Notes: a model not told the origin generated them from the sequence alone. A DNA stretch of 20,947 nt from JAMBLL01 sp964460075 (GCA_964460075.1 CAYWPC010000034.1:1-20947), one strand, 5' to 3'; counted from the first letter of the stretch, positions 1 to 7,542 are shown. Program-made: numbers and translations.

Positions 1-53
1 CCAGCGACACCCGGTTTAGGAAACCGGTGCTCTATCCCCTGAGCTACGAGGGC
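1..53 (-). tRNA. tRNA-Arg(CCT), 3' end cut by window edge
   Basis: Read on the minus strand, the acceptor 5' arm GCCCTCG is followed by TA, a D-arm (GCTC...GAGC) and a five-pair anticodon stem CCGGT/ACCGG around the loop TTCCTAA. This gives anticodon CCT, which decodes AGG. The variable region and the start of the T-arm (GCTGG) are visible; the T-loop and 3' acceptor strand lie outside the window to the left. Any element integrated at its 3' end would therefore be outside the window. Confidence 0.95.
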
Positions 54-348
54 AAGATGTCACGAAGCCGCTGGTATGTCTACCTTTCTGGTCTTCCCGG
101 ATAGGTCTGTAACACTTTCCGAATTGCGCTTGGGCCGCACTGTAAAGGGCCTTCATCGATTCTGTGAGTGTAGAACGGAAGGACATGGGTTCCACCATGG
201 GTTCTCCGTGCAGGATGAGGGTGGTTCATGCCGGGGCGATCGGTGGCAGATCGTTGCAGCCGATGTGAAGTCGGACTCCGAACCCGATGATTACGCATAT
301 CGGCACGGATAGTCCGAGGCGGGGGGCTCCGGCGTCGACAATTCGACT
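54..348. other. intergenic region between tRNA-Arg and the Fic gene
   Basis: About 295 bases separate the 5' end of tRNA-Arg from the stop codon of the Fic-domain gene. Short open frames exist on both strands, but none has a convincing ribosome binding site, recognisable motif or leaderless promoter. The part next to the tRNA should hold its promoter; I could not place one confidently. No clear terminator with a T-tract is visible after the Fic gene. Confidence 0.5.
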
Positions 349-936
349 TCAGGATCGCGCGAAAGCTAGGAGTTCTTTGATGTCGCCGCCGTCGGTACGA
401 CGGAGTGCGTGGAGGTATGCGGCGCGCAGTGCTTTGGTATCGCCATCGAGCCGGATGCCCCACGTAAACGGTTCACCATCGAGCGCAGCGATGAGGTAGT
501 CGGCGGCGATTCTTCCGTGCCGTCCGTTGCCGTTCGGAAACGGGTGGATGGCTACCAGGCGATAATGAAATCGAACGGCGATTTCGTCACAGTCATATGT
601 GCTGTGTTCGATCCAAGTCCTGGTGTCGTTCACAAGATTGCGTATGTCGGTTGGGATCTGTTCGAAGGCGACTCCGATATTTGTCTCCCGGACTCGGTAT
701 AGGCCTGCCCATTCCCACACCTGGTCGAACATGGATCGGTGCAAGCGTCGGAGGTACGCGTCATCGAGAAGTGCTGTGACTGACGGTGGCCGTCGCAGCA
801 ACGCCAGAGCAATATTGTGTTGCTCTGCATCGAATAGGTCGCCGCGGGTCGCAATATATGTGGGAATGAGCCCGAGACGATCTTCCTCTGATAGCTCCGT
901 GTGGCCATCACCCGGAGGGACGAGCGGGTCGATCAT
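349..936 (-). CDS. Mobile mystery protein B: Fic-domain protein (probable AMP/NMP transferase toxin)
   Basis: This 195-residue protein carries the Fic core HPFPNGNGRHGR at residues 131-142, which binds the nucleotide phosphates and supplies the catalytic histidine. Fic enzymes usually transfer AMP or another phosphate-containing group to a protein target. The N-terminal stretch (LIPTYIATRGDLFDAEQHNI) and overall layout match the family named mobile mystery protein B, which is always found with mobile mystery protein A, as here. The start is set at the ATG at 936 because it forms an ATGA overlap with the stop of the upstream gene; an upstream in-frame start at 960 would lie inside that gene. 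The usual Asp/Glu of the HxFx(D/E)GNGR motif is Asn, as in some other family members. No classical (S/T)xxxE(G/N) inhibitory motif is evident in it or in its partner. The target is unknown. Confidence 0.9.
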   Translation of the reverse strand: MIDPLVPPGDGHTELSEEDRLGLIPTYIATRGDLFDAEQHNIALALLRRPPSVTALLDDAYLRRLHRSMFDQVWEWAGLYRVRETNIGVAFEQIPTDIRNLVNDTRTWIEHSTYDCDEIAVRFHYRLVAIHPFPNGNGRHGRIAADYLIAALDGEPFTWGIRLDGDTKALRAAYLHALRRTDGGDIKELLAFARS

Positions 937-1403
937 TTCGGGTCGTCGGTCTCGGACCACAGACCTTTGCGGTCGATGAACTCGGACGCGAACTCTTCGA
1001 GTTGTGCTGCTTCATCGTCGTTGGAGAGTGCCTGATCCTCGAGTCGGCTGTGATGGGCGAGCGGGGCGAGGTGCCGAGCCGCCTTCTTATGAGCCTGCTC
1101 CCTGACTGCCTCATCCAAGCTCGTGCGCGGTTCAAGGACATAGACAAGGTCACAGTCGAGAGCATTCGCGGCTCGCCGCAGGGTCTCGAGCGTGATCGTG
1201 TCTTGCACCTCGCTGTGTTCCATCTGGGAAACGCTCTGCTGGCTCACACCGATTCTGGCCGCCAACTCAGTGCTGGACATGCCGAGTGCGTCTCTGATCG
1301 CTCGGATCCAGCCTCTGTGTGGGCGCGGCTCGTCGGCAAGCGGTTTGAGCCGCCTGAAGCGTTCGTCTAGCCGATGCCGAGCTTGGGCATTGTCTTTCGC
1401 CAT
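933..1403 (-). CDS. Mobile mystery protein A: XRE-type HTH regulator / candidate antitoxin
   Basis: This 156-residue protein has a helix-turn-helix of the XRE/Cro type at about residues 30-90 (IRDALGMSSTELAARIGVSQ, then VSQMEHSE and TLETLRRAANALDCDLVYVL). It is the conserved partner of the Fic protein directly downstream, with which it shares a 4-base ATGA overlap, so the two are translationally coupled. The start at 1403 sits 6 nt after the -10 box TAGAGT, implying a leaderless mRNA. Three palindromes upstream, the first overlapping the -10 box, are the likely binding sites for autorepression. The C-terminal tail (EEFASEFIDRKGLWSETDD) is acidic and could contact the Fic partner; that is inference. 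By gene order it acts as regulator and possible antitoxin. Confidence 0.88.
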   Translation of the reverse strand: MAKDNAQARHRLDERFRRLKPLADEPRPHRGWIRAIRDALGMSSTELAARIGVSQQSVSQMEHSEVQDTITLETLRRAANALDCDLVYVLEPRTSLDEAVREQAHKKAARHLAPLAHHSRLEDQALSNDDEAAQLEEFASEFIDRKGLWSETDDPK

Positions 1404-1409
1404 GGTTAC

Positions 1410-1415
1410 ACTCTA
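1410..1415 (-). promoter_or_regulatory. -10 box of the mobile mystery A/B operon (leaderless)
   Basis: On the minus strand TAGAGT is followed by 6 nt and then the ATG at 1403. Transcription should begin at or next to the start codon. The box overlaps operator 1, so a bound regulator would block RNA polymerase. Confidence 0.65.
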
Positions 1416-1431
1416 CAAGGTATGCCTTGTA
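1414..1431. promoter_or_regulatory. operator-like palindrome 1
   Basis: TACAAGGTATGCCTTGTA is an imperfect inverted repeat with half-sites TACAAGG and CCTTGTA around a 4-nt centre. It overlaps the -10 box of the divergently placed HTH gene. It is the first of three related sites whose equivalent bases are 33 bp apart. Confidence 0.75.
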
Positions 1432-1445
1432 ACTACAAACAAAAA

Positions 1446-1465
1446 CTACAAGACATACCTTGTAG
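1446..1465. promoter_or_regulatory. operator-like palindrome 2
   Basis: CTACAAGACATACCTTGTAG is the second copy. The outer arms CTACAAG/CTTGTAG pair perfectly, while one inner position departs from symmetry. The ACAAG core begins at 1448, exactly 33 bp from the first copy. Confidence 0.75.
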
Positions 1466-1479
1466 GTGAGTGAAGTGTC

Positions 1480-1497
1480 TACAAGGTAGACCTTGTG
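1480..1497. promoter_or_regulatory. operator-like palindrome 3
   Basis: The core ACAAGGTAGACCTTGT (1481-1496) has perfect 6-bp arms, ACAAGG and CCTTGT. It begins 33 bp after the second copy, so all three sites lie on nearly the same face of the helix (about three turns apart). Confidence 0.75.
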
Positions 1498-1657
1498 GGT
1501 AGATGAGTGTTTCGCTTGGCGACAGAACAGGTTGCCCAACCCCGCGTGTAGCCAATGTCCCTCAGTTCCACAATCTCGCGTCGGTACACCGAGACGCTGG
1601 CGCATCCTGCCTCGAAGCGTTGAAACATCGCTAGGTTTCTCTTGATGGAGACCACCT

Positions 1658-2419
1658 GTGGCTGATCGACCCAGAACCGATGACTGGTGGCTCGCGTCCG
1701 ACGGCAAATGGTATCCGCCGGAATTCAGGCAGGACACCGCTATGACACAGCCAGAGACCTGGGTTCCGCACTCCGAGCACCCAAAGGTAACCGCCGTTCC
1801 CGTCGCGCTGACGAAGGCCCTGGTGTGGGCCTTGCTGGCGACGTCGGTCTCCCTCCTGGTTGCAGCATTCTTCGGTCTGCAGCACGCAGGAGCCGTCCGA
1901 TCGGCGACATCGACGCCGCAGTCGATCGACTCTGCAGAGCTCGCAGCGATCGGGTGGGCAGGAATTGCGATCGTCGGTATCGCGGTCTCTGGTGTGCTTG
2001 TCATCGTGTGGATGTTTCAAACATCCAAGAGGATGGATGCTCGTGGTGCTGTCGGTCGTCGCTGGCGAGGCGGATGGACGATCGGATCCTGGTTCATACC
2101 AATCGCTAGCATCGTATTGCCGAAACTTGTATTCAACGAAATCGAGCGGATCGCGCAAGTGCCCTACACGGGCCAGCCGATCGGCGAGACATGGAAGACG
2201 ATGTCCCGTACCCAGCTTGGTGACCTCTGGTGGTTGCTCTGGATCGCGGCCTTGACGCCCCTTCAGATCGTCCAGATCGTGGCATCGGATCGTCTCGACG
2301 ATGATGGAACAGTCGCGATGATCGCGACCGTGACAGCGGTCTCCTATGCACTGTTCGCAGGTGCAGGCGTCGCATTTGCAATGGTGATCAGAGGAATCGA
2401 GCGAGTTTCGCGGTCCTGA
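1658..2419 (+). CDS. DUF4328-type integral membrane protein
   Basis: This 253-residue protein starts at GTG, 7 nt after GGAG (1647-1650). Its N-terminus carries DDWWLASDGKWYPPE (about residues 8-22), a short tryptophan-rich motif common at the N-termini of acidimicrobial membrane proteins. A polar linker follows, then hydrophobic segments at about 51-75, 92-118, 138-156, 186-205 and 215-240. The motif WRGGWTIGSWFIPIASIVLPK in the middle is typical of DUF4328, whose biochemical role is unknown. A possible -10 box (TAGGTT, 1632-1637) lies just upstream. It stands alone, with about 160 bp before the next gene. The family call is by pattern only. Confidence 0.8.
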   Translation: MADRPRTDDWWLASDGKWYPPEFRQDTAMTQPETWVPHSEHPKVTAVPVALTKALVWALLATSVSLLVAAFFGLQHAGAVRSATSTPQSIDSAELAAIGWAGIAIVGIAVSGVLVIVWMFQTSKRMDARGAVGRRWRGGWTIGSWFIPIASIVLPKLVFNEIERIAQVPYTGQPIGETWKTMSRTQLGDLWWLLWIAALTPLQIVQIVASDRLDDDGTVAMIATVTAVSYALFAGAGVAFAMVIRGIERVSRS

Positions 2420-2582
2420 CCGGTTCCGAGGTGTCATTGCGGCATTCAACAGCGCCCCTTCTGGCTGTGCTGAATCGCTTGGCGACTGGTGTTTTCGTGA
2501 AGGGCAAGCAAGCAGCGGGTACAGTCGGTTTCGCACTGCTCACGGCCCGAGGCTCGACGGGCCACACATAGCGGAGGGTTGT

Positions 2583-3443
2583 ATGCGCTCGATCGAAACG
2601 AATGGAGTCACGCTCGCGGTTGACGACAGAGGAGACGGCGAACCCGTCGTCCTGCTTCACGGCTTCCCGGAGTTGGCTTACTCATGGCGTCACCAGGTCC
2701 CTGCCCTCGTTGACGCCGGATACCGCGTCATCTCGTTCGACCAGCGCGGGTATGGAGCGAGCTCCAAACCTCACGGCATCGAGCAGTACACGCTCCAACA
2801 CCTAGTTGGTGACGTGGTCGGTGTTCTCGACCGACTTGGCATCGAGAGATCGACCATCGTGGGGCACGACTGGGGGAGCATTGTTGCTTGGACGGCCGCT
2901 GTGACTCATCCCGACCGCGTTGAGCGGGTGGTGAGTCTCAATGTGCCGTATCGCGGTGCCTGCTTTGGGTTCCCGACGACCAAGGTCTTGGCTGAACAAC
3001 TCGCAGACCGGTTCAGCTATGTGTTGATGTTCCAGCAGGAAGGTGCTGCAGAGGCGGGATTCGCTGCCGACCCTGAGGGGTGGCTGATGGCCTTCTATGC
3101 GGGTGGGGCGCGTGGCGAGACCTACATGACTGATGAAGAGTTCTCAACCTACGCCGAGGCGTTCAAGGCTGGGGGGATCACCGGGCCTGTCAACTGGTAC
3201 CGCAACATCGACACCAATGCTGCCGCGTTAGCTGAGACGGTCGATGCCGACATTACGCAGCCGGTACTCATGATCGCGGCTGACGATGACCCTGTGCTCC
3301 CGCTATCTCTCACAGAAGGGATGGATCGTTGGGCGAGCAACCTCGAGGTGGTTGTGATCGAAGGCTCAGGGCATTGGACACAGCAGCAGCAGCCGGATGC
3401 GGTGAACGCTGCATTGATCGGCTGGCTGGACAGGACAGGTTGA
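2583..3443 (+). CDS. alpha/beta hydrolase, epoxide-hydrolase-like
   Basis: A 286-residue alpha/beta hydrolase. The oxyanion motif HGFPE is near residue 26, the nucleophile elbow GHDWGS places the nucleophilic Asp at 96, the acid lies in the DDD at 234-236 before PVLP, and the catalytic His is 264 (GHW). An Asp nucleophile with HGFPE and a cap-domain WYRN near residue 205 fits soluble epoxide hydrolases, which open epoxides via an alkyl-enzyme ester, though haloalkane dehalogenases are related. GGAGGG ends about 5 nt before the ATG. The stop overlaps the start of the acyltransferase (TGATG), so the two are co-translated. The substrate cannot be told; the link to plsC may reflect lipid metabolism. 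Confidence 0.88.
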   Translation: MRSIETNGVTLAVDDRGDGEPVVLLHGFPELAYSWRHQVPALVDAGYRVISFDQRGYGASSKPHGIEQYTLQHLVGDVVGVLDRLGIERSTIVGHDWGSIVAWTAAVTHPDRVERVVSLNVPYRGACFGFPTTKVLAEQLADRFSYVLMFQQEGAAEAGFAADPEGWLMAFYAGGARGETYMTDEEFSTYAEAFKAGGITGPVNWYRNIDTNAAALAETVDADITQPVLMIAADDDPVLPLSLTEGMDRWASNLEVVVIEGSGHWTQQQQPDAVNAALIGWLDRTG

Positions 3444-4204
3444 TGCGAAGGATTCGTGACTGGGTCTTCTCTATTCCAACCGTGGCCGCCTTCGGGCTGA
3501 CGCTTCTGGTCTTCGACCTCATCGGCCGAGTGGCGTTGCTGTTCGGTCTGCGACCGTTCGAATGGGTCATGGCAGTCATGCAGCGAACCCTGCTGGCGTC
3601 CTTCTCGATCTCAGGCGTACGCATCGATGTCGAGGGTCTCGACGGGTTGCGCTCCTCTGGCGGCTATATCTTCGTTTCGAATCATCAGAGCATGTACGAC
3701 ATCCCCATTTTCGGGGGAATCCTCATCAGGAATTTCCCAAAGTACGTTGCAAAGACGTCACTTGCGAAAGGCATACCTGCGATAAGCCTGAACCTCAAGA
3801 GAGGAGGGAACGCTCTCATCGATCGCGACGACAGGAACAAGGCCGTTGCATCGATCACCGCAATGGCGCGCGACTGTCAGGAGCGTGACGTGTCGGCGGT
3901 GATCTTCCCCGAAGGTACGAGGTCCCGCGACGGATCCCTCGGCTTGTACAAGGTTTCAGGCATCGCCGCCCTGATGGAAGGCGCTCCCGACCTCGAGATC
4001 GTCCCGACCGTCATCGACGGCTCATGGAAGGTATTCGCCAACAACATGTTTCCCATTCCCTTTCGTACCCACGTAAGGGTCCGGTTCGGAGAGCCGATTG
4101 CGCGCAGGGACACCGACGATCCAAGAGATGTCGTGAATCGATGCACGCGGTGGGCCTCAGGCGTGCTCGCATCCTGGAACCAAGGGGAGGGCGCTGTTCC
4201 CTGA
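3443..4204 (+). CDS. plsC: 1-acyl-sn-glycerol-3-phosphate acyltransferase (PlsC family)
   Basis: This 253-residue protein transfers an acyl chain to lysophosphatidic acid, giving phosphatidic acid at the inner face of the membrane. It has the acyltransferase block I NHQSMYD (NHxxxxD, residues 80-86), a lysine- and arginine-rich middle section, and block III FPEGTRS (155-161). An N-terminal hydrophobic stretch (about 12-36) is the membrane anchor. The ATG at 3443 overlaps the preceding stop by one base (TGATG); a longer in-frame reading would lie inside the hydrolase. PlsY, which makes the substrate of PlsC, is encoded elsewhere in the window (12671-13246). Other acyl acceptors are possible for this broad family. 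Confidence 0.9.
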   Translation: MRRIRDWVFSIPTVAAFGLTLLVFDLIGRVALLFGLRPFEWVMAVMQRTLLASFSISGVRIDVEGLDGLRSSGGYIFVSNHQSMYDIPIFGGILIRNFPKYVAKTSLAKGIPAISLNLKRGGNALIDRDDRNKAVASITAMARDCQERDVSAVIFPEGTRSRDGSLGLYKVSGIAALMEGAPDLEIVPTVIDGSWKVFANNMFPIPFRTHVRVRFGEPIARRDTDDPRDVVNRCTRWASGVLASWNQGEGAVP

Positions 4205-4210
4205 TAGTCT
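4205..4210 (+). promoter_or_regulatory. -10 box, leaderless promoter of the NYN gene
   Basis: TAGTCT overlaps the stop region of plsC and is followed by 6 nt and the ATG at 4217. No Shine-Dalgarno sequence is present. The same hexamer and spacing precede uppP. Confidence 0.65.
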
Positions 4211-4216
4211 TGGCGC

Positions 4217-5230
4217 ATGGAAGACGTACGCATCGGTTTGTTTATTGACTATGAGAACCTCGCCATTGGGGCACGCGAGGATCTCGCAATTGCCTTCGAC
4301 TTCGGCCCCATTGCAGATGCGCTCGCTGAGCGCGGAAGGGTTGTTGTTCGGCGTGCATACGCCGACTGGTCCCGATTCGAGGTCGACAGGCGAATGCTCA
4401 CCGACAACCATGTGGAGCTCATCGAGATTCCTCAGCGGCGCGGCGCGGTTCGCAAGAATGCTGCTGACATAAAGATGGCGGTCGATGCGGTCGAGTTGGC
4501 CTTCGAGCGTGACTACGTCACGACGTTCGTCATATGTACTGGTGACTCCGACTTCTCTCCTCTCGTTCACAAACTGCGCGAGCTCAACAAGCAGGTCATC
4601 GGTGTCGGGTTGAAGGCCTCGACCTCGGCGCTGCTACCCCCTGCGTGCGACGAGTTCTTGTTCTACGAGAACCTGGAGGGTGTCGACATCCCACAGGCCC
4701 GCGTCATCAAGAGGGGTAGGGGTGAGCCGAAGCCGCAGGTCAAGGACCTCAAAGCTCTCGACGGCGTGATCTCGCGTACGCTCTCTGGACTGTCACGCTC
4801 AGGCGACAACGAGGTGCGGTCATCGCAAGTCAAGCGAGCGCTGTTGCGAAAAGACTCCACGTTCGCCGAGAGCGACTATGGGTTCAGGTCGTTCGGAGAG
4901 CTCATGCGAAACCTCGCAGAGCGCGGCGTCGTACAACTCGACGAGTCGGAACGTCAGGGAGATCCTGTTGTGTCCTTCCACGCCGAGGGGAAGAATGAAG
5001 CAGGGGCATTCGAGCTACTCAAGTCTGTCATCGCCGATTCCCACGACACCCAACCCGTTCCGATGTCGGGGTTGAAAAATGACATGCGAAAGAGCGACTC
5101 CTCGTTCTCAGAGAGACGGTTCGGATACACGGGGTTTCTCCAGTTCGTGAAAGCTGCAAGTGCCAAGGGGATTGTCGAGCTTCACTTCGACGAAGACACC
5201 GGATCATACAGCGTATCGATAGCGTCTTGA
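4217..5230 (+). CDS. NYN-domain ribonuclease with two C-terminal LOTUS/OST-HTH domains
   Basis: Residues 1-155 form a NYN (PIN-like) nuclease domain of the LabA/DUF88 type. The acidic metal-binding residues appear as D11 with N14 in FIDYEN, D84 in NAADIKMAVD, and D110/D112 in CTGDSDFSPL. After a basic linker (KRGRGEPKPQ) come two similar winged-helix modules at about 175-255 and 260-337, each with the pattern [S/D]xFxExxxGxxxFxxxhxxhxxxGhhxL (FAESDYGFRSFGELM and FSERRFGYTGFLQFV). These are LOTUS/OST-HTH domains, known to bind RNA. The architecture resembles the core of the animal meiosis regulator MARF1. An endoribonuclease acting on structured RNA is the likely role; its targets are unknown. 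Length 337 aa; transcription appears leaderless. Confidence 0.9.
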   Translation: MEDVRIGLFIDYENLAIGAREDLAIAFDFGPIADALAERGRVVVRRAYADWSRFEVDRRMLTDNHVELIEIPQRRGAVRKNAADIKMAVDAVELAFERDYVTTFVICTGDSDFSPLVHKLRELNKQVIGVGLKASTSALLPPACDEFLFYENLEGVDIPQARVIKRGRGEPKPQVKDLKALDGVISRTLSGLSRSGDNEVRSSQVKRALLRKDSTFAESDYGFRSFGELMRNLAERGVVQLDESERQGDPVVSFHAEGKNEAGAFELLKSVIADSHDTQPVPMSGLKNDMRKSDSSFSERRFGYTGFLQFVKAASAKGIVELHFDEDTGSYSVSIAS

Positions 5231-5259
5231 TTTCGCTCGCACAGGGCGCCTCGATGAAT

Positions 5260-5285
5260 TACAATGGTGTCATTCACTGCGGAGG
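5260..5285 (+). promoter_or_regulatory. -10 box and Shine-Dalgarno setting the start at 5291
   Basis: TACAAT at 5260-5265 resembles a -10 box that would start transcription near 5272. GGAGG at 5281-5285 then lies 5 nt before the ATG at 5291. The earlier in-frame ATG at 5264 falls inside the -10 box, so it would not be transcribed from this promoter. Confidence 0.5.
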
Positions 5286-5290
5286 CGGAG

Positions 5291-5674
5291 ATGGCAGTAG
5301 CAGTACAGGAACCAACGACAGGTGTCGACTTCGTCGCTGAAGCGGTCCTCGACGTGTATCGCGCTCACGTCGAAGACGCGACCCACATGTCGCTCGCAGA
5401 GTTCATCGACTCGCCACGGTCCGTAGGGGCGATCAGAGCGATCGTCGCGTCGAATGCCCGCGTTGTCGAGGTGGTCTTGGATGCTGATTCACCGACACAC
5501 GCGCTCTGCGACGTTGCCTGGACGGTGGTTGATCGTGGATGGCACTGCAACGTACTCGTGAGCCTTGAGAGGCTCGGGGAGGCGCACACAGCTCTGCGTG
5601 GTACGCCTTGCACGCTCCAAGGCTGGTGGTTCGAGGGCGAATCGGTTCGATTCACCAATCACGAGAGGCCGTAG
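5291..5674 (+). CDS. small conserved-looking protein of unknown function
   Basis: This predicted 127-residue soluble protein matches no family I recognise. It has a helical N-terminal half (VDFVAEAVLDVYRAHVED...) and a beta-rich C-terminal half with repeated hydrophobic-aromatic patterns (CDVAWTVVDRGWHCNVLVSLERL and LQGWWFEGESVRF), suggesting a small alpha+beta fold. No signal peptide or membrane segment is seen. It has a strong GGAGG ribosome site at the right distance and codon use like its neighbours, so it is probably real. It lies between the NYN gene and the HAD gene, each of which seems to have its own promoter. Confidence 0.7.
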   Translation: MAVAVQEPTTGVDFVAEAVLDVYRAHVEDATHMSLAEFIDSPRSVGAIRAIVASNARVVEVVLDADSPTHALCDVAWTVVDRGWHCNVLVSLERLGEAHTALRGTPCTLQGWWFEGESVRFTNHERP

Positions 5675-5715
5675 TGGAGGCCAGGGCTCGGCTGGACCGG
5701 AGATCGAAGAAGCCC

Positions 5716-5721
5716 TAAGTT
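5716..5721 (+). promoter_or_regulatory. -10 box, leaderless promoter of the HAD gene
   Basis: TAAGTT is followed by 6 nt and the ATG at 5728, with no ribosome binding site in between. Confidence 0.6.
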
Positions 5722-5727
5722 TCACTT

Positions 5728-6678
5728 ATGCCTGCCCCGTTGTACACCCAGACGGTCATCGCCTTCATTTGGGATTTCGACAAGACGTTGATCCCATCAA
5801 ATATGCAGGACCCGATATTTGCTGAATATGGCGTCGACCCCGCGATGTTCTGGGCAGAGGTGGAGGGGCTCGTGGAGTACTACGCCCGCAACGGCGTGAT
5901 CATTCAGAAGGACACGGCGTATCTCGGGCACCTCCTCACCTACGTGCGCGAGGGCATATTCGGAGGTTTGTCGAATCGGAGGTTGGAGAAGTTAGGCGCA
6001 TCGCTCGTGCCGGTTCCCGGCATGCCTGACTTCATGACGGCGATTCGCGATCGCGTGGCCGAGATACCGGAATTCGTTGCCGAAGGCATCACGGTTGAGC
6101 ACTACATCGTGTCGACCGGTCTTCGACCGATGATCGAAGGCAGTGTTTTCGGGGACAAGATCGATGGACTTTGGGCGAACACCTTCATCGAGGATGTCGC
6201 TGAACCGGGATACTTGGATCGCCTCCCAGTTCGGTCGAGCAAAGGCCCGATAGCCCAACTCGGCTACACGATCGACAACACATCCAAGGCGAGGGCCATC
6301 TTCGAGATCAACAAAGGTGTCAATAGGAGTCAGGGACTCGACGTAAACGCTCGCATGTCGGAGGACCAGAGAAGAGTCCCGATCAAGAACATGATCTACA
6401 TTGCTGACGGGCCGTCCGACGTGCCCGTGTTCTCGATACTGAATACTGCTGGCGGCCGGACGCTCGGTGTGTACACGCTCGAGCCTTCGAATAATCACAA
6501 GAACGTCAAGACCCTCCAGGAACAGGGCAGGATCCAGGGGATGGCTGAGGCCGATTTCAGGCAGGACAAGCCTGCGTACTTATGGCTTATGGATTCGCTC
6601 GAGCAGATTGGCTTCGAGATCGTCGAGGCACGTAGGCAGGCGTTCTCCTCGATCAAGAACCCCCCTGGGCACGTCTGA
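5728..6678 (+). CDS. HAD-superfamily phosphatase
   Basis: A 316-residue haloacid-dehalogenase-fold hydrolase. Motif I is DFDKTL, with nucleophile D16 and acid D18. Motif II is the Ser/Thr in HYIVSTGLRP (about 130), motif III is probably a lysine in the SKARAIFEINK region, and motif IV is IADGPSDVPVF with D227 and D231. A large helical cap (about residues 25-110) lies between motifs I and II, as in phosphoserine-phosphatase-like members. The DKT variant after the nucleophile and the long C-terminal tail are consistent with an uncharacterised group of HAD hydrolases. A small phosphorylated metabolite is the likely substrate; which one cannot be read from the sequence. It converges on the methyltransferase gene with a 6-nt gap. 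Confidence 0.88.
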   Translation: MPAPLYTQTVIAFIWDFDKTLIPSNMQDPIFAEYGVDPAMFWAEVEGLVEYYARNGVIIQKDTAYLGHLLTYVREGIFGGLSNRRLEKLGASLVPVPGMPDFMTAIRDRVAEIPEFVAEGITVEHYIVSTGLRPMIEGSVFGDKIDGLWANTFIEDVAEPGYLDRLPVRSSKGPIAQLGYTIDNTSKARAIFEINKGVNRSQGLDVNARMSEDQRRVPIKNMIYIADGPSDVPVFSILNTAGGRTLGVYTLEPSNNHKNVKTLQEQGRIQGMAEADFRQDKPAYLWLMDSLEQIGFEIVEARRQAFSSIKNPPGHV

Positions 6679-6684
6679 CGCTGG

Positions 6685-7503
6685 CTATCTCACCTTGGTG
6701 GCCAGAACCGAGTACATGAGGGGGACATGGTTGTGTAGATGGGGTGGCATTTCGTATCGCGATCCGTGCCTGACCATCCAAGGGATGGTGGGCCACTCGA
6801 GGAAGCGGTGCTCCTCGATGAGGTCGATTCGCAGTCCCGCCGAAATCAACGCGTTGAGTACTTCGCCGAGACCATGATTCCACTCGTGTGTCGTTGTGTG
6901 CGCAAGTGTCCCCGATCCAGAGTACGTGTGAGGTTCGTCCCAGGTGCTTGGCAGTTCCGTTTCGAAGTACGGCTCTGAGATGACGAGCAGGTCGTCATCT
7001 CGTTCCTGGTCGAGGCTCCAGAGAACCGGGTGTCCTTCGCGCATGTAGAAGCGTCCACCAGGCCTGGTGAGACCAGCCATCACCCTGGCCCAACCGTAGA
7101 TGTCTGGAAGCCAGTTGATGGCTCCGACACCGGTGTAGACGATGTCGAATACATCTTGAACGGTGGAAGGGACCGCGTATAGTTCGCTCTCGATGAATGT
7201 CGCTTCGATGTCGAGCTTGGCAGCTATGTAGTTGGCTTCCTTGAGCGCAGGAGCGGAGAAGTCGATGCCGGTTACGGTCGCCCCGAGCTTCGCCCATGAC
7301 AGTGTGTCTGTCCCGATGTGGCATTGTGGATGGGCAAGGGTGAGTCCGGACACATCGCCCACGTACCTTCTGTCGAAGTCGACGACCTCGCTCAGCAGCG
7401 TCCTATCAGCGGTGAATGCTTCAACGTCATAGCCATCTGGGCCTGTGTGGATGGGAACTCGGTCGTTCCAGTTCTCGAGATTGTTGGAAGTGAAGCGGTC
7501 CAT
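6685..7503 (-). CDS. class I SAM-dependent methyltransferase
   Basis: A 272-residue Rossmann-fold methyltransferase. The SAM-binding loop is an atypical motif I (LAHPQCHIGTDTLS, about residues 55-68) in place of GxGxG, followed by GATVTGIDFS with the acidic residue that binds the ribose. YTGVGAINWLPD and RPGGRFYMREGHP are the later motifs IV and V. The QCHxGxDTLS signature is typical of an uncharacterised group of small-molecule methyltransferases. AGAGGG lies 4 nt before the ATG on the minus strand. The start is divergent from the 3-hydroxyacyl-CoA dehydrogenase, with 75 bp between the two start codons. The substrate is unknown. Confidence 0.88.
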   Translation of the reverse strand: MDRFTSNNLENWNDRVPIHTGPDGYDVEAFTADRTLLSEVVDFDRRYVGDVSGLTLAHPQCHIGTDTLSWAKLGATVTGIDFSAPALKEANYIAAKLDIEATFIESELYAVPSTVQDVFDIVYTGVGAINWLPDIYGWARVMAGLTRPGGRFYMREGHPVLWSLDQERDDDLLVISEPYFETELPSTWDEPHTYSGSGTLAHTTTHEWNHGLGEVLNALISAGLRIDLIEEHRFLEWPTIPWMVRHGSRYEMPPHLHNHVPLMYSVLATKVR

Positions 7504-7542
7504 GATGCCCTCTGTCGCGGCTGGTGGCCTGGTAGCGGCTCG

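Noticed and set aside
76..312. Plus-strand frame of 78 codons after tRNA-Arg
   Set aside because: No ribosome binding site, no leaderless promoter spacing and no recognisable family.
1631..2536. Long minus-strand frame (301 codons) opposite the DUF4328 gene
   Set aside because: Low-complexity His/Arg/Asp-rich translation with no motif; a shadow of the plus-strand membrane protein.
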